From contig OY978528.1 of NCBI GenBank assembly GCA_963854835.1, positions 58,846,761-58,910,760 on the forward strand: a DNA stretch of 64,000 nucleotides, written 5' to 3'. Under the pieces are notes generated by a model that saw nothing but the letters and a program-made list of their open reading frames with translations, did no database searches and was not told the origin of the DNA. The translations under genes were made by a program, and so were the position numbers. Positions 39,350 through 51,141 of the stretch are shown here, piece by piece (within the stretch, counting starts at the first letter, position 1; every line of letters begins with the position of its first letter). This stretch comes from Megamerina dolium (taxonomy: Eukaryota > Arthropoda > Insecta > Diptera > Megamerinidae).

Positions 39350-40890
39350 ATTTTAGGAGTCCACTTTGCAGTACATTTTGGACGGTATAGAATTTGACTC
39401 TACCATAACTGAGCGTATGCAACTAGCTCTTGACATCACACAAGACTGGTGTCAAGAGAAAGAACTTTCGATAAACCCTAGCAAAACGACGCTAGTACCC
39501 TTCACGAAGAGGAGGAAGTTGAATTTAGTGATCTTGAAGTTAGCTGAAACAGAACTAACACTCACTGAGGAGATGAATTATTTGGGAGTAATCCTGGATA
39601 AAACTCTTACTTGGAACAACCATTTATCATGAATAAAGCCCTGAGGGCTACCTTCGCTTGCCAAAGGCTGTATGGTAAAACATGGGGACTACGACCTAAA
39701 ATGATGGCGTGGTCTTACAAAACTGTAATAGTGGCATGGTGGCCGAAGGTAAATCAAATTGGGACTCAGATGATCCTTACCAGGATTAATCGAATAGCCT
39801 GTTTGAGCGTAACGGGAGCGATGAGAACACAGGTCTCAATCCTCTACACCTTGTGGTTAAGAGAACAGCAGCCAGTGCAGCCATAAGGCTTTCGAACTTT
39901 ATTCACCTGAAAGAAGGTAACCTAAAAGGGCACATTAAGATTCTAGACGTAGTATTTTTGACAGGATGGATAAAAAATTTATATTCTCCAAACTCTTCGA
40001 AGTGATCATTCACGATCGCTCAGCGAAACAACGAAATATTTCTAGATCAGGGCTCACAGCTATGATACACTGATGGGTCCAAAATGGAAGATGGCAGTGC
40101 TGGAGAGGGAATTGTAGGTCCAATTGCCGGAAGGCAATTGCAATGGGAAAAATAGCTTCCATTTTTCAGGCGGAGGTCCACGCCTTAGAGCTATCTGTCA
40201 GAAATTGCCTACGTAGGGGCACCCGAGGAACCAATTTATGCATTCTATCGGACAGTCAGGCAGCTCTAAGATCACTAATGAATTTCTCGTTCCCATTTAA
40301 TTTGGTTTGAGAATGCTTTGAACTCTTCAATACCTTAGCAAAGAGGAACTCTGTGACTCTAATATGGGTACCGGGACACGAGGGGCATGTAGGAAATGAA
40401 ATGGCAGATTTACTGGCCAAAAAGGGAGCAGACACTCCTTTCATAGGCCCAGAACCCTTCTGCGGGGTAAACAGTAGTTTCATAAACAACTTAATATGTG
40501 AAAAGGAAAAAATGAGTCTAACCGATTACTGGAGAGCCAAAACAGGCATGCGGCAGTCGAAAAGATTCATTGACCCTGAACATATTAAGGTTGACACCTT
40601 GAGCCTCAGCAGAAAAGACATCAAACTTCACACTGAACTATTAACAGGTCATTGTAAACTTAATTATGGGTATAGTTAGCAACGATCTCCGTCGACTCTG
40701 TCATGAAGAGCAGGAAACAGCAGAACAAGTTCTTTGCAATTGCCCAGCTGTGGCTAGACAGAGACTATACGACCTAGGCAACGGATTCATAGTTCCCAGG
40801 GACCTAGTTAAAATCAATCCCACAGCAGGGACAAGATTTATAAATAGTCTTGAGATCTGCTAATAATAATTAATAATAATAATAATCTTA
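39350..40890 (+). pseudogene. I-like LINE remnant: RT end, RNase H, TAA tail
   Basis: 5'-truncated within the RT. The forward frame gives ALDITQDWCQEKELSINPSK, TLVPFTKRRKL and MNYLGVILDKTLTWNNHL, then a shift into ACQRLYGKTWGLRPKMMAW, then RNase H (TDGSKMEDGSAG with the first Asp; [20 protein letters not shown]), then LLTGHCKLN and a C-terminal cysteine motif (CHEEQETAEQVLCNC). It ends at a stop near 40862, followed by TAATAATAAT repeats, the type of 3' end known for the I factor. At least three frameshifts or stops are present. Inactive. Confidence 0.85.
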
Positions 40891-42439
40891 AAATCATGTA
40901 CAGAGAGTTGGTGGCATAACTTAATAAAATTAATATCTTTCTTAAAACAAAAAGATTCTTAAAAAGCTTAAAGAGAACCTTTTTGCTACATCATCATTTC
41001 AAACATCATATTTTCATATTCAAAGAATTGATCTTCATGATGATTTAAAAGTTAAACTTTGCGATCGAAGTTTTGAGAAACTGTGCTCCCAAATGACTTC
41101 TGTTCGATATAAACTCGTAACGAAGGTTTATCAATAAAATTTTTTAATTTATTTGGAATCTTCATTTGCTGAGGCACCTGGAAGAGAAGCCCTATCAAGA
41201 TTCTACGTAATATTTCAAATGACCACAGTGCATAGTTTGTAAATTGAGTTATCACTGTTTTACTCTAACTATTGTACTTACTAGGTACTTTCTAAGTAAA
41301 CTCAAATAACCTAATTTCATATTCATTCATTTGTACAACATTTTTATCTACTTAATTCTTCTTATTCATCATTTAAATAGGACAGTTTTATAAAACATTC
41401 TTTATCCTTAACTTTCCAGTAAATAGAGTAAATGTGCACAATTTTGTCCCAAAACTTGTTTACATAATTTTCTTCTCAACATAAATACCAAAACATAAAA
41501 AAAAAATGAGAGAAAGACACGACGAAACAACAAAGAAAATAGAAGCGAAAGATTCAAAAAGTAGCAAATAAAATTCAAAACTTTTAGCTCATCCTGCAAA
41601 TATATAATTACAATAAAAGAAGTATATTTAGGAAGATGAAGAGAATATGTACGTAGCAGAAGCGATTCGGAAAAAGTAAAACTTTTCAATTCAATTCAAT
41701 AAAGAGTCCTGTTTTGTGACCATTAGAGATGCTTGTGAAGAAGCGGTGGGCATCTAATATTATACAAAACACAAAAAAAATTGATCACAAAATGAAGTAG
41801 GTACGAGAATAAAAGTTGGAATTTAGAGATTTTATTTTAGATTTTTTTTTTCTAAATCTCAATATTTAAATGATGCCGATTTGCCATTAAAAGATAAATA
41901 AATAAAACATTTCATACATAAGTTATCGTATTAGATTACAAAATGGTGGTCTACACATACTCCACAGTCCCACAGTCAAACAATCACACACAGGCAACGA
42001 ACTGAAACGAAGATGATATATAAATACAAATTACGGCAAATAATGATAAAATTTGTTAATTGTTGAAGCAACTAATCGATATGGTATATAGTTGCGTATA
42101 AAAAGAAATGTTCATCAATCAACATCATAGTCGTTATTGCTTTCCTTCTGCTAAGCTACATGAACAGCAGCAGTAGCAGCCGCAGCAGCAATGATGATAA
42201 CTATCACTTTGAAGTATACAACAATTTCAAAAGAACAAATAATAATAATAAAAATTTCAAATATACAAGTATATGTATAAAATATACACGGGATATGAAA
42301 TGTCCCAGAGTGTTGTCTTTGATAAGCTAACAACGAAGCACAGTGTTTTAGTATTGGCTAAATATGGTGAAATGAGATTTACAATAAAAAGAAAAGCTTA
42401 TTCTATTTAAACAGAATTATTAGAATCAAAAACTGAGTT
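40891..42439. other. Non-coding stretch
   Basis: No supported exon. A GCA/GCN-rich tract at 42163-42192 yields open frames but no domain. Confidence 0.45.
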
Positions 42440-42725
42440 TCTTTAGCCATATCTGTACATCTGTTTGACTCCTGTTCGTACGATAACTGCCGTAATTATA
42501 AAACTATCTAGCTGAAAATTGGTGCCCATAATTATTTTCACCAACAAACGGATGAGTTTCAAAATGGTTGTAGTCGAATGAAAATTACGCCTACCTCCCA
42601 TACAAAAGTATACTTTCAGGTGTAAATTTTTACACTTTGTGAGCGAAAATATCAAGTTGTCTAGCAGAAACTTAGTATGTCAAGTTTACCTGGCTGCAGA
42701 ATAGATTGTTTAGGAAATTTACATA
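42440..42725. repeat. Dispersed degenerate repeat copy
   Basis: Shares TCGAATGAAAATTACGCCTA, CCTCCCATACAAAAGTATAC, TTTTTACACTTTGTG and CAGAAACTTAGTATGTCAAG with the family at 32280-33420 and 47760-48480. Confidence 0.6.
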
Positions 42726-42749
42726 ATCCAATGAAAAACACGCCAATTA

Positions 42750-44025
42750 ATCTAGTAAAAATAAATCCATTATTTTTGCATTTAATTGAAGGTTTTATTT
42801 AGCATAGTTAGAATGATCCGATTTAGGTCAAATATGTACCGTTTTGTTCGATAACTTTTCTCCATTTTGAAGATAATTGCATAATGCTACTCTCATAGAA
42901 ACCCTCGTCCCTATTGGCAAAGAAAACTGTGACTGTCGATTTTCACAAGCTTCTCTTGAGGCGAATTTTTCACCAGCAAAATCATTCGCCATAGACAGGA
43001 ACAGGTAGTAATCACTTGGTTCCAGGTCCGAACTATAAGGTGGATGCATAAGAATCTCCCAACCAAGCTTCCGGACCTTTTGGCGAGTCACTATCGATGT
43101 GTGTGGCCTGTCGTTGTCCTGATGGAACACAATTCCTCTCCTATTGGCCAAAGCTGGCCGCTTCTGGGCGATTCCTTCCTTCAGACGGTCCAATTGTTGA
43201 CAGTACAGATCCGAATTAAGAGTTTGGCCGTAGGGGAGTAGCTCATAGTAAATGATTCCCTGCCAATCCTACCAAACACATAGCAAAACCTTCGTGACCG
43301 TCAATCCTGGCTTGGCCACCGTTTGCGCCGTCTCACCGCGATTCGACCACGACCGTTTTCGCTTGACATTGTCGTAAGTGACTTTTCACCACCAGTACCC
43401 ATCCGCTTCTGAAATGGATCGTTTTTTTTTTGCAATTCAGCAGAATTCACAGATGGAAATTCGGTTTATGAGGTTTTTTTGCGTTAACTTGTGTGGCACC
43501 CATACATCGAGCTTTTTTTGTATCCAGTCTTATTTAAATGGTTCCAAACGGTGTTTTGTGCAATGTTTAGGTCCTGGCCAATAGAAACAGTGCTTACATG
43601 ATGGTCAGACTAGACGATTTCCATTATTTTATTGATATTTTTGACAATTGGCCTTCCAAAGCGTGGTGCATCTTTGACATCAAAATTACCGGAACGAAAT
43701 TGACGAAATTGCACATAATTGGCTGTTACAGTATCAAGACCATAAGGACTATTTACACTTTCAGCCATCTGGCTTGCGTTTTTGCCTTTAGCGAAGAAAT
43801 TCTGTAAAATATGGCGTATTTTCTCTTTACTGGTGTCCATCTTTGACGCGTGCTCAAACAATACTCGGTAAAGCAATCACAAAACTGCCTGAAAAGTTTA
43901 TTTAGTACGAAATCCTATCTTTCTAATGCCATCTAGCGTAACCCGATCACACTTATACAACGCGAGATATATATTGCTAAAGCCATAGATTGGAAAAATA
44001 ATGGATTTGGTTTTACTACACCTGA
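42750..44025 (-). mobile_element. mariner element, near full length, mutated
   Basis: The right end (reverse strand TCAGGTGTAGTAAAACCAAA) and left end (TCTAGTAAAAATAAATCCAT) match, apart from a small deletion at the extreme left. TA follows the right end at 44026-44027. Length is about 1.28 kb, the usual mariner size. The same family is present as a deleted copy at 50730-51139, whose ends are better preserved. The transposase is disrupted. Confidence 0.85.
42828..43876 (-). pseudogene. mariner transposase (DD34D), disrupted
   Basis: The N-terminus reads KEKIRHILQNFFAKGKNASQ, FRQFRSGNFDVKDAPRFGRP (helix-turn-helix and linker). The middle gives KVTYDNVKRKRSWSNRGET and LLCVW, stop, DWQGIIYYELLPYGQT. 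The C-terminal frame has GIVFHQDNDRPHTS (second Asp) and PPYSSDLEPSDYYLF (third Asp), spaced 34 residues apart as in mariners. The first catalytic region (normally TGDEKW) is altered to ADGYWW followed by a stop. Stops and a frameshift near 43600 separate the parts, so no active enzyme is made. Confidence 0.88.
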
Positions 44026-44027
44026 TA

Positions 44028-46159
44028 ATTTCTTCAAACTTATGTTTCTTATAATTGAATAATTTTTATATTATTTTCAGCAGTTTTTATAGAACGTGAA
44101 CACTGTACGTATATATGAGACATTTTCATTCATTTATTTCCTCTACACCATTTCACGTTTCACCTCATGCAGAAGAAATGTGAAGAAAACTACTGCGAAT
44201 CTCTGTTAAGAAAATTGTGAAGCACAAATATTGCTTTTTCTGTTGTTATTCTGCTACTTCTGTTTTTTTTTTCCCTGTTTTCCTACTAGTATATGTATAT
44301 TTTTGACAACTTTTGTTAATGTTTCTTCACTCATTGGAGAATCGTGAAGAGGATGGAGCGAAGTGAAATGAATGTTAGAACGAACATCGACATTATCAAA
44401 AGCGGAAATGAATGGAAAACTTAAAAATACTAACTACAAAAAGAAACATACTGCACCCATCCACAAACGTAGAGACACGCACACATTTATAATCGTGCAA
44501 ATATTAAAACTTATATTTGAATATGAGTTACATAGATGCGATACATAGTTGTATTATATGAATATACAATTTCGCATATTTTATGATGATACTGACGAGC
44601 TCAATGAAAATGACTAAAATCATTTCATTTTCATGCCTTCTTCTTCTTCTATTTCCGCCATTTGCCGATGATCTTCTACATACAATTTATTTACATACAT
44701 ATATAAATGCATGGTTGAGCTGTTTGTAAGCATTTGCTCATTTCGATATGAAAATATTTTCTGCTTCGCATGGCATTTATTTGGCATACAGATTTCCGCA
44801 ATGAAGATTGCTGCTCCTGCTGCTGCTGCTGTTGATATGATTTCAAAATTGCTGCGGGGGCTATGTGCTCATATACATGCATGCAAAGTGGAGATAGTCT
44901 TTTGCAGTTTGCAATTTGATATTGAAACGTTTTACGCTAAATGGATTCATGGGAATACGCGATTTGGTTTAAGCGTGTCTATGGATATTTCAACATTTCA
45001 CTCATTCACTCCACGCTGTCTACGCCATTTTATATTTGTGTATACGATTTGTTGACGTATTCTATATATGTACATACAATACTACTAAAGATGTGATGGC
45101 AGAGGATGTTATTTTCATCGTTTTTTGTTTTTCTTGGTTTTTCATTGATGGTTGCAGGCATTTGAAAAACTTTTTTATGACACCCAACGGGTACAAAAAT
45201 TTTTTCAATACAAACGTCAACACTAATAACAGCAGCAGAAGTACTAACAACAACAACTAAGGCATCATGTTTGTTGGTGAAATCAAATTTTTGTCATCTC
45301 ATTCAAGAAGGAGATAAACAAGAAGAAGCAGAAGAAGAGTGATATCAACGATGTTAGAAGTAATAACAATAATACAACTGCATAGATTGTTAAGTAGAAA
45401 GACTTAGAATAACAAAAACAGCAATGAAAATAATAATGAACAAAAATTCAATAAAATTTAAATGTTATATTTTTTGAGGAGGCATTTGTTTTCTTTTTAA
45501 CAGTTTTTTACAAAATTTCAATCATCTGACTGACGTTTATAAACTATACTACTGATGTATTTATGTTCTGTATACATTTAAATATGATTTTAGGCCATAG
45601 TATAATTAACAAAGTAAGGCAATCGTAAAATTTGTGCTCATGTCATTCACAGGATATGTCAAAGCATGTTTAGGTAGTGTGTCAAAATTACTATGTGTCA
45701 AAATATCATCGATAGAGAAATTTCAAAATCTGTTCAGGCAATGCCACAATTATTTATCCTTTGGTTGAGTACAAAATTATGAGTTAAAAATTTTTTTAAA
45801 AATAAAAACAATAGGATTTACAAATATTCACAAGTTCATGTAATTAAAATAAAATTAGTAATAATCAAGAAGAAAGAATAAAAATGCATATGATGCGTTT
45901 GACTCTTGTTCGCTAACAGAGGGTTAATGTAAAAAAATATTTTCCAATTTTTCACTATGATAGACATCACAAAGTTGTCTTTTGATTTTCTTTCTTCTGA
46001 CTTACTTTGTTAATTATGCGATGGTTAATTATACTATGATATTAGGTTCAAATTGTGATTACTTTTGAAAATGACAGAATTCAACATTTTTTTTTTCAAA
46101 TTAGTAAACGCATTTTTTATAATCAATGTAAACCACAACAGGAAAGAAACCTGAGGTCA
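44028..46159. other. Non-coding stretch
   Basis: No supported exon. The GCT-rich tract at 44812-44836 and AAC tract near 45245-45260 create short poly-Gln/Asn frames only. Confidence 0.45.
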
Positions 46160-47618
46160 GAAAAATTCTATCAAACATACATGCTCTTCCACTATTTACA
46201 AAGTCCACGGCCCTGCACGAACTCGTTCGCGTAGTGGAGAGAGAACTGTCTTATGGAGGGATGTCTATATCTACTTTTATTTATAGAAGGTGCCTTCGAT
46301 AAGATTGGTTTCGATAAGCTAAGGATGGCCCTTACTACTCGTGAAGTCAGCCCAACCATCATAAGGTGGGTAGACAGCATGCTGAGGAAAAGGGCAATAA
46401 TCTTTCAAAATGGGAGTTACAGACTCAGAGGTAGAGTAGTCAAAGGGTGTCCACAGGAGTTCGTACTATCGCCCATTCTTTGGAACATCACGGTCGATTC
46501 GCTACTCCAGCTTCTAGGCTCAAAACAGCATTACGTCTGAAGACAACCTATAATTGGTATGGATGCGGCACGGAGATAGGGCACAGGAGCTTTCTGCCAC
46601 TGTTATATAGCAGTGTAAAAGTGGTGCAAATGCCAATGGAAGGAATGGGTAGGCTAAAGGTGACTGGAAAGTCACACAGAATACTCATTGAAGACGGCAT
46701 CACACATGATATATGTGAGGAAAATGACATCAGTATTTTCACGGATGGCTCATTAATGGATGCCAGGGCGGGTGCTGGAATCTTCTCTAAAGAGTTGAGA
46801 ATGGCATGCTCTCTCAATCTGGGAAGATATGTATTGGTCTATCAAGAAGGAATGCATGCGCTAGACCATCTACTGAATGGAAAGGTGTAAGGTAAGAAAA
46901 TCTTACTAGCACTCGATAACCAGGCGGTAGTCTGGCGACTGCAGCAACCTACGGTATCTTCTAAGTTGGCGCTCGAATGTGTTCAGAAATTTAACGGGTG
47001 TGCTCGTAGTAATGCCATTACTCTTATGTGGGTGAAGGAACACATTGGTATAGAACACAATGAAGCTGCAGAAGCCTTGGCAAGACAAGGATCTGAACTG
47101 AGTTTTATGAACCGAAACCAGTAGTTGTTCTTAGTAGCGGGACGGTGAAGGCAAAGGTCAAAGAGTGGATAAAGAAACTCCATCTCACGAGATGGGAGAA
47201 CTTAGCCACTTGTAGACAGGCAAAGGCTTCGTTGAGGCTATCAAATGGCAGTGAATCAGGGGGAGGGCTCTCAGTCTAGGACGGTTAACACTAAGCTGGT
47301 TGACTGTATTAATAACTGGGCATGGCAATTTCAGGTACCACCTCAGCAAGATTGAAGGGGAGGATGCTGACATTTGCAGATTATGCATGGCCAGTATCAC
47401 AGTGTCCTGGCAAGCAGGAGTATGTCCACACTGGGTCGCCAATTTAATGATGAACTCGAAATGTGGAACATACCCCACAAAAACATGCTTGAAATAACGC
47501 GTGATGATATTATGAGGAAGGAAGTAGAAGAATTCTGCAACCAAACAAATAATTAACACACGACCCAGATAAGTGGTCTGATTCGGCTAATCCCTAATAT
47601 ATATATATATATATACAA
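46160..47618 (+). pseudogene. R1/I-like LINE remnant: RT, RNase H, C-terminus
   Basis: Forward frames give ALHELVRVVERELSYGG, FIEGAFDKIGFDKLRMALTT, GCPQEFVLSPILWNITVDSL (RT palm, with Glu replacing the usual Gly of QGG/QGS). The FADD segment is then deleted. RNase H follows (FTDGSLMDARAGAG; LALDNQAVVWRLQ; WVKEHIGIEHNEAAEALARQ), then LITGHGNFRYHLSKI and a cysteine cluster (CRLCMASITVSWQAGVC). It ends at a stop near 47556 and a 3' (AT)n tail at 47600-47618. Several frame changes. It differs in sequence from the other RNase H-bearing remnants here, so it is a separate lineage. Confidence 0.83.
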
Positions 47619-47759
47619 AGTCCAAAATTTCACATTTTTTTGTTGCAATACAGTACTCAAATGAAGTGATACTCCCGCACGTCCAATTCTATTACAATAA
47701 TTTTTTTTTAATATCTGAAAAGTGATATTTCGCGACAAACTCATTAAATTCATTAAACA

Positions 47760-48480
47760 TTTTAATAAATGTTTTTCAACTAACATGTTTTTATTTATAA
47801 CATGTATACACCTACCTCCCATATAAAAATATGATATTGAACATCTTATTTCACATTTTATGCATGAAAAAAAAAAAACAAATTTATCGAACTGAAACCT
47901 GGTATACAAAGTTAGTTTGATCACTGAATCTGGACTTATGGTATTCAGTTTTGGGACACCGCATCTCCCTCAAATATCGAAAAATTGCAGCGAATACAAT
48001 CCAAGTGTCTGCGAATTATTGTAAACGCGCCTTGGTATATGAGGAACGTTAACATCCATCGAGATTTAAATGTACCCACAATTTCTGAGGAAGTTGCAAT
48101 GTCTTGCAGAAGCTACATTCAAAAATTACACAGTCATCCGAATCCCCTTGCTAGGCAATTGTTGCTGAGCACGGGGCATCGTCGATTAAAAAGAAAAGAC
48201 ACACTGAATATGCTGTGAAATTGATATACCTCGTGACTCAACAAATTGTGATGGAACGTTGGGAATATCACATAATTTTATTTAGTTTGTAAGCTTTGAT
48301 TACTTATTGTTAGTTTCTAAGTAATTTTAGAAAGATCCAATAAAAAAGCTTGTTAAAAAAAAAAAAATCACTGAATTTAAATATTAGAAAACGGTACGTG
48401 CGGTGCGAATTTGTTGGAGAATTGGTGCTATCGGATGAAAACTACGTTCACTTCCGGCACAAATATCATTTTATTCGAAA
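47760..48480. repeat. Dispersed degenerate repeat, split by Jockey insertion
   Basis: Left part: CACCTACCTCCCATATAAAA, ATTTCACATTTTATGCATGA, CGAACTGAAACCTGGTATAC. Right part (from 48377): GCTATCGGATGAAAACTACG, TTCACTTCC. This is the same family as 42440-42725. The Jockey fragment sits inside it. Confidence 0.6.
47930..48366 (+). mobile_element. 5'-truncated Jockey copy with target duplication
   Basis: The plus strand starts at CTGGACTTATGGTATTCAGT, in the last ninth of ORF2, and runs through the stop, 3' UTR and A-tail. ATCACTGAAT at 47920-47929 is repeated at 48367-48376, a clear 10-bp target duplication. The last 77 codons encode the same residues as the intact ORF2 at 7385, with only two residue changes before them (Gly to Asp, Met to Ile) and a handful of UTR differences. 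This points to a fairly recent insertion by the same lineage. Truncated, so inert. Confidence 0.93.
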
Positions 48481-50364
48481 TTATTTCAGAAGAAAGTCTT
48501 TCCATCTGTTATGGTTAAGTTTCGATAGTACCGAAGTTAATTCTTTTAAATTTGTTTTATTCCTGTTATGCTCCTTATATTTTTATCTTATAAGTTTTCA
48601 ATTCAAATCATCAAATGATCTACGCAATATTATAATCCTAACGGGTTGTATAATATCGAACATACTTGTATGTAGCTGATTTAATAGTCAAATTGAAATT
48701 TAATTTTTCACATTAATATTGCATATAATTTCATTACTAAATATGAGATCATGCACGTAATATGTGCAATTGATTAATAATGGTTGACAATTTGTGTGTA
48801 CAATGTAGTACATACATATATCAGGGATATGCATATGTGTGTGTTTGCATGTTCAAATATATGTATATATATGTAAACGGATGTAAATGAAATTAAATAA
48901 TTTAATTAAGTCATCAACTTGCTCTGTTTACACTGTCAATGATGTCACTCTTTGATGTACACAGATACGTTTTGGGCTACTGTTAATTAGAAAGATGTTA
49001 TGTTGGCAAAGGGGCGTGTACAGGCTTCAAATGCAACATGAATTGTGCGTTACATTTAAACATATTGATCATTTCTGCTTACACATAAAATTTGACATTG
49101 TTATTGTACAGACATTCTCATGAGTATGGCTAATAATTGGTTTTTTGGTGGTTGTCACTTTGGCCGACTCGAATTGTTCTATGAAATGTTCAATGTGATT
49201 TTTCAAAATAACAATATATACATTGCAAAACGAGTAGCATACATCGAGTATTAACATAATTGTTTTATTTACTTTGTTGTTTTTGTTGCTTGTGTCTCTG
49301 ACTAAAACCGCTCGTTCAATAACTACTACATATGTAAATGCATAGTATGAATGATATAAAATTGCAATTTTGTAGATATTAATGAATTTTGTTGTTGTTG
49401 TTGTTGTGACTACTGTTGCTGGCATTTGAGCCTTTTGTATTGCATTTATTGAATTTATTATCGTAATTAATGCTCATTTGGTAGACATACATACGTATAG
49501 TTATGCATTGCAATGAGGAAGCCAGCCATTTATGATTGCCATTATAATTATTGCACCATACAATATAATACAATATATACATATGTATAGTATATATTTG
49601 CTTGTAATTATTTGTTGTTGGCCTAAAATTGATTTATCACATCGATGCTAACCATATTGTTGCTGTTGTAGTTGTTTGGCGCTTAAATGTATGTATATGT
49701 ATTTAGCATTATTTTATGTTATCGCCATTGCATTTGATTGTATTTACTCCCTTTATTGTTATTATTATCATTATTATTATTTATGTCAGTCAGTATATTG
49801 TTGCCCAAATGCTGTGTGCTGTTGTAATTGTGGTTACCTTCTGTTCGCTGTTGTAATTTTCATTATGTGGAATAAGTTTTGTAACAAAAATTTGAAACCG
49901 TTTAAGTCTATTCTATGAATTTTATAAAAAATCGTCTTGAAATTCTGAATGAGTTCACAGAATTATGAAAAACTCTATAATTTAAATGAATTACCAAATT
50001 ATAAAAGTGTACTTAGTTTCGCTGTAATCTCAAGAATTGTCTAATATCAAAAATAATTAATTGAGTTCTTTCTTCTAAAAAAAAAAACATAAATTGTGTC
50101 GGGAGTACTTATCGTTTTTCTCACATAAATAAAATGTGAACTTTAACGTAGTTTTAATTGTGTTCCTAACTCAATTCTCTCCTTTTTTTTTTTTTAAATT
50201 CTACTTAAGCGATTATTGATTATTACCATAAAATTATATTGGTTATAAATATTTTTTTAAAATATGTATGCTCAACATATACCTATAGTATGTAAATTAA
50301 ATAGTGTCATTTTTGTGTCAAATAGAAAATAATAAAATTAATTTAAGCCTACATTTAACTGGTA
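48481..50364. other. Non-coding stretch
   Basis: No supported exon. (TATA/TATG) tracts (48850-48880), GTT runs (49390-49405) and ATT runs (49757-49780) are seen. Confidence 0.45.
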
Positions 50365-50725
50365 TAAACTGGTGCGTCTTGGACAGCACGTCACTGTTGA
50401 CAACTACGCTTTTGAAGTAGTAAGGGACTTTGTCTATCTTGGAACCAGCATTAACAGCAGTAATGGCTAGGTCATATCGAGCGAACGGAAGAACACGCTC
50501 CAGCTAAGAAGGTGTTATATTCGGAACCCGCTGGAGGACGACGCAGAAGAGGAAGACCAAACCTCCGGTGGAAGGACCAAGTACTGGAGAACCTGACGGC
50601 GCTTGGAATTTCTATCTGGCGCCAGCTAGCGAAGAACAGAGATGGCTGGCGAAGCATGTTATTTTCGGCCTAAATTGATATTCGGTTGTTATGGCCACAT
50701 AAGTAAGTAAGTAAGTAAGTAAACT
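50365..50725 (+). pseudogene. RTE-like LINE 3' remnant with (TAAG)n tail
   Basis: Forward frames give VDNYAFEVVRDFVYLGTSIN (after the RT palm), then RRRRGRPNLRWKDQV and ALGISIWRQLAKNRDGW before a stop (TAA) at about 50671. The GRP.LRWKD pattern and the closing WR..A..R..W are typical of the C-terminus of insect RTE-like ORFs. Between them a large internal part is missing. It ends in AAGTAAGTAAG repeats (50701-50720), the simple-repeat tail that RTE-type elements use instead of poly(A). Confidence 0.75.
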
Positions 50726-50729
50726 TATA

Positions 50730-51139
50730 TCAGGTGTGGTAAAAAGAAATCCATTATTTTTCCTATAGATGGTTTTAGTAATCGGTATCTCGTGTTGTAT
50801 AAATGCGATCGGGTCACGCTAGATGGTGTTAGAAAGATATTTTTCGTACTTTTTAGGCAGGACCTGACACCAAGTGATTACTACCTGTTCCTGTCTATGG
50901 CGAATGATATTGCTGGTGAAAAATTCGCCTTAAGAGAAGCTTGTGAATCGACTGTCCCAGCTTTATGCCAATAGAGACAAGGGTGTCTATGAGAGTGGCA
51001 TTATGAAATTACCTTCAAAATGGCAACAAGCTATCGAACCAAACGGTGTATATTTGACCTAAATCGGATCATTCTAACTATACTAAATAAAACCTTCAAT
51101 TTAATGCATACATTATGGATTTCTTTTTACTAGACCTTA
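50730..51139 (+). mobile_element. mariner internal-deletion derivative
   Basis: Left end TCAGGTGTGGTAAAAAGAAA and, reversed, right end TAAGGTCTAGTAAAAAGAAA are inverted repeats flanked by TA (50728-50729, 51140-51141). The same family as 42750-44025: both share the 5' leader (GTTGTATAA.TG.GATCGGGT.ACGCTAGATGG) and a C-terminal piece reading PSDYYLFLSMANDIAGEKFA. The roughly 870 bp between are deleted. At 410 bp it is MITE-like. It sits five bases from the tail of the RTE remnant. Confidence 0.88.
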
Positions 51140-51141
51140 TA

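Noticed and set aside
42151..42333. Ala-rich frame
   Set aside because: Short GCN simple repeat without flanking coding signal.
44691..44882. Gln-rich frame that might be an exon
   Set aside because: Polyglutamine from a CTG/CAG run only; no splice-consistent neighbours or domain.
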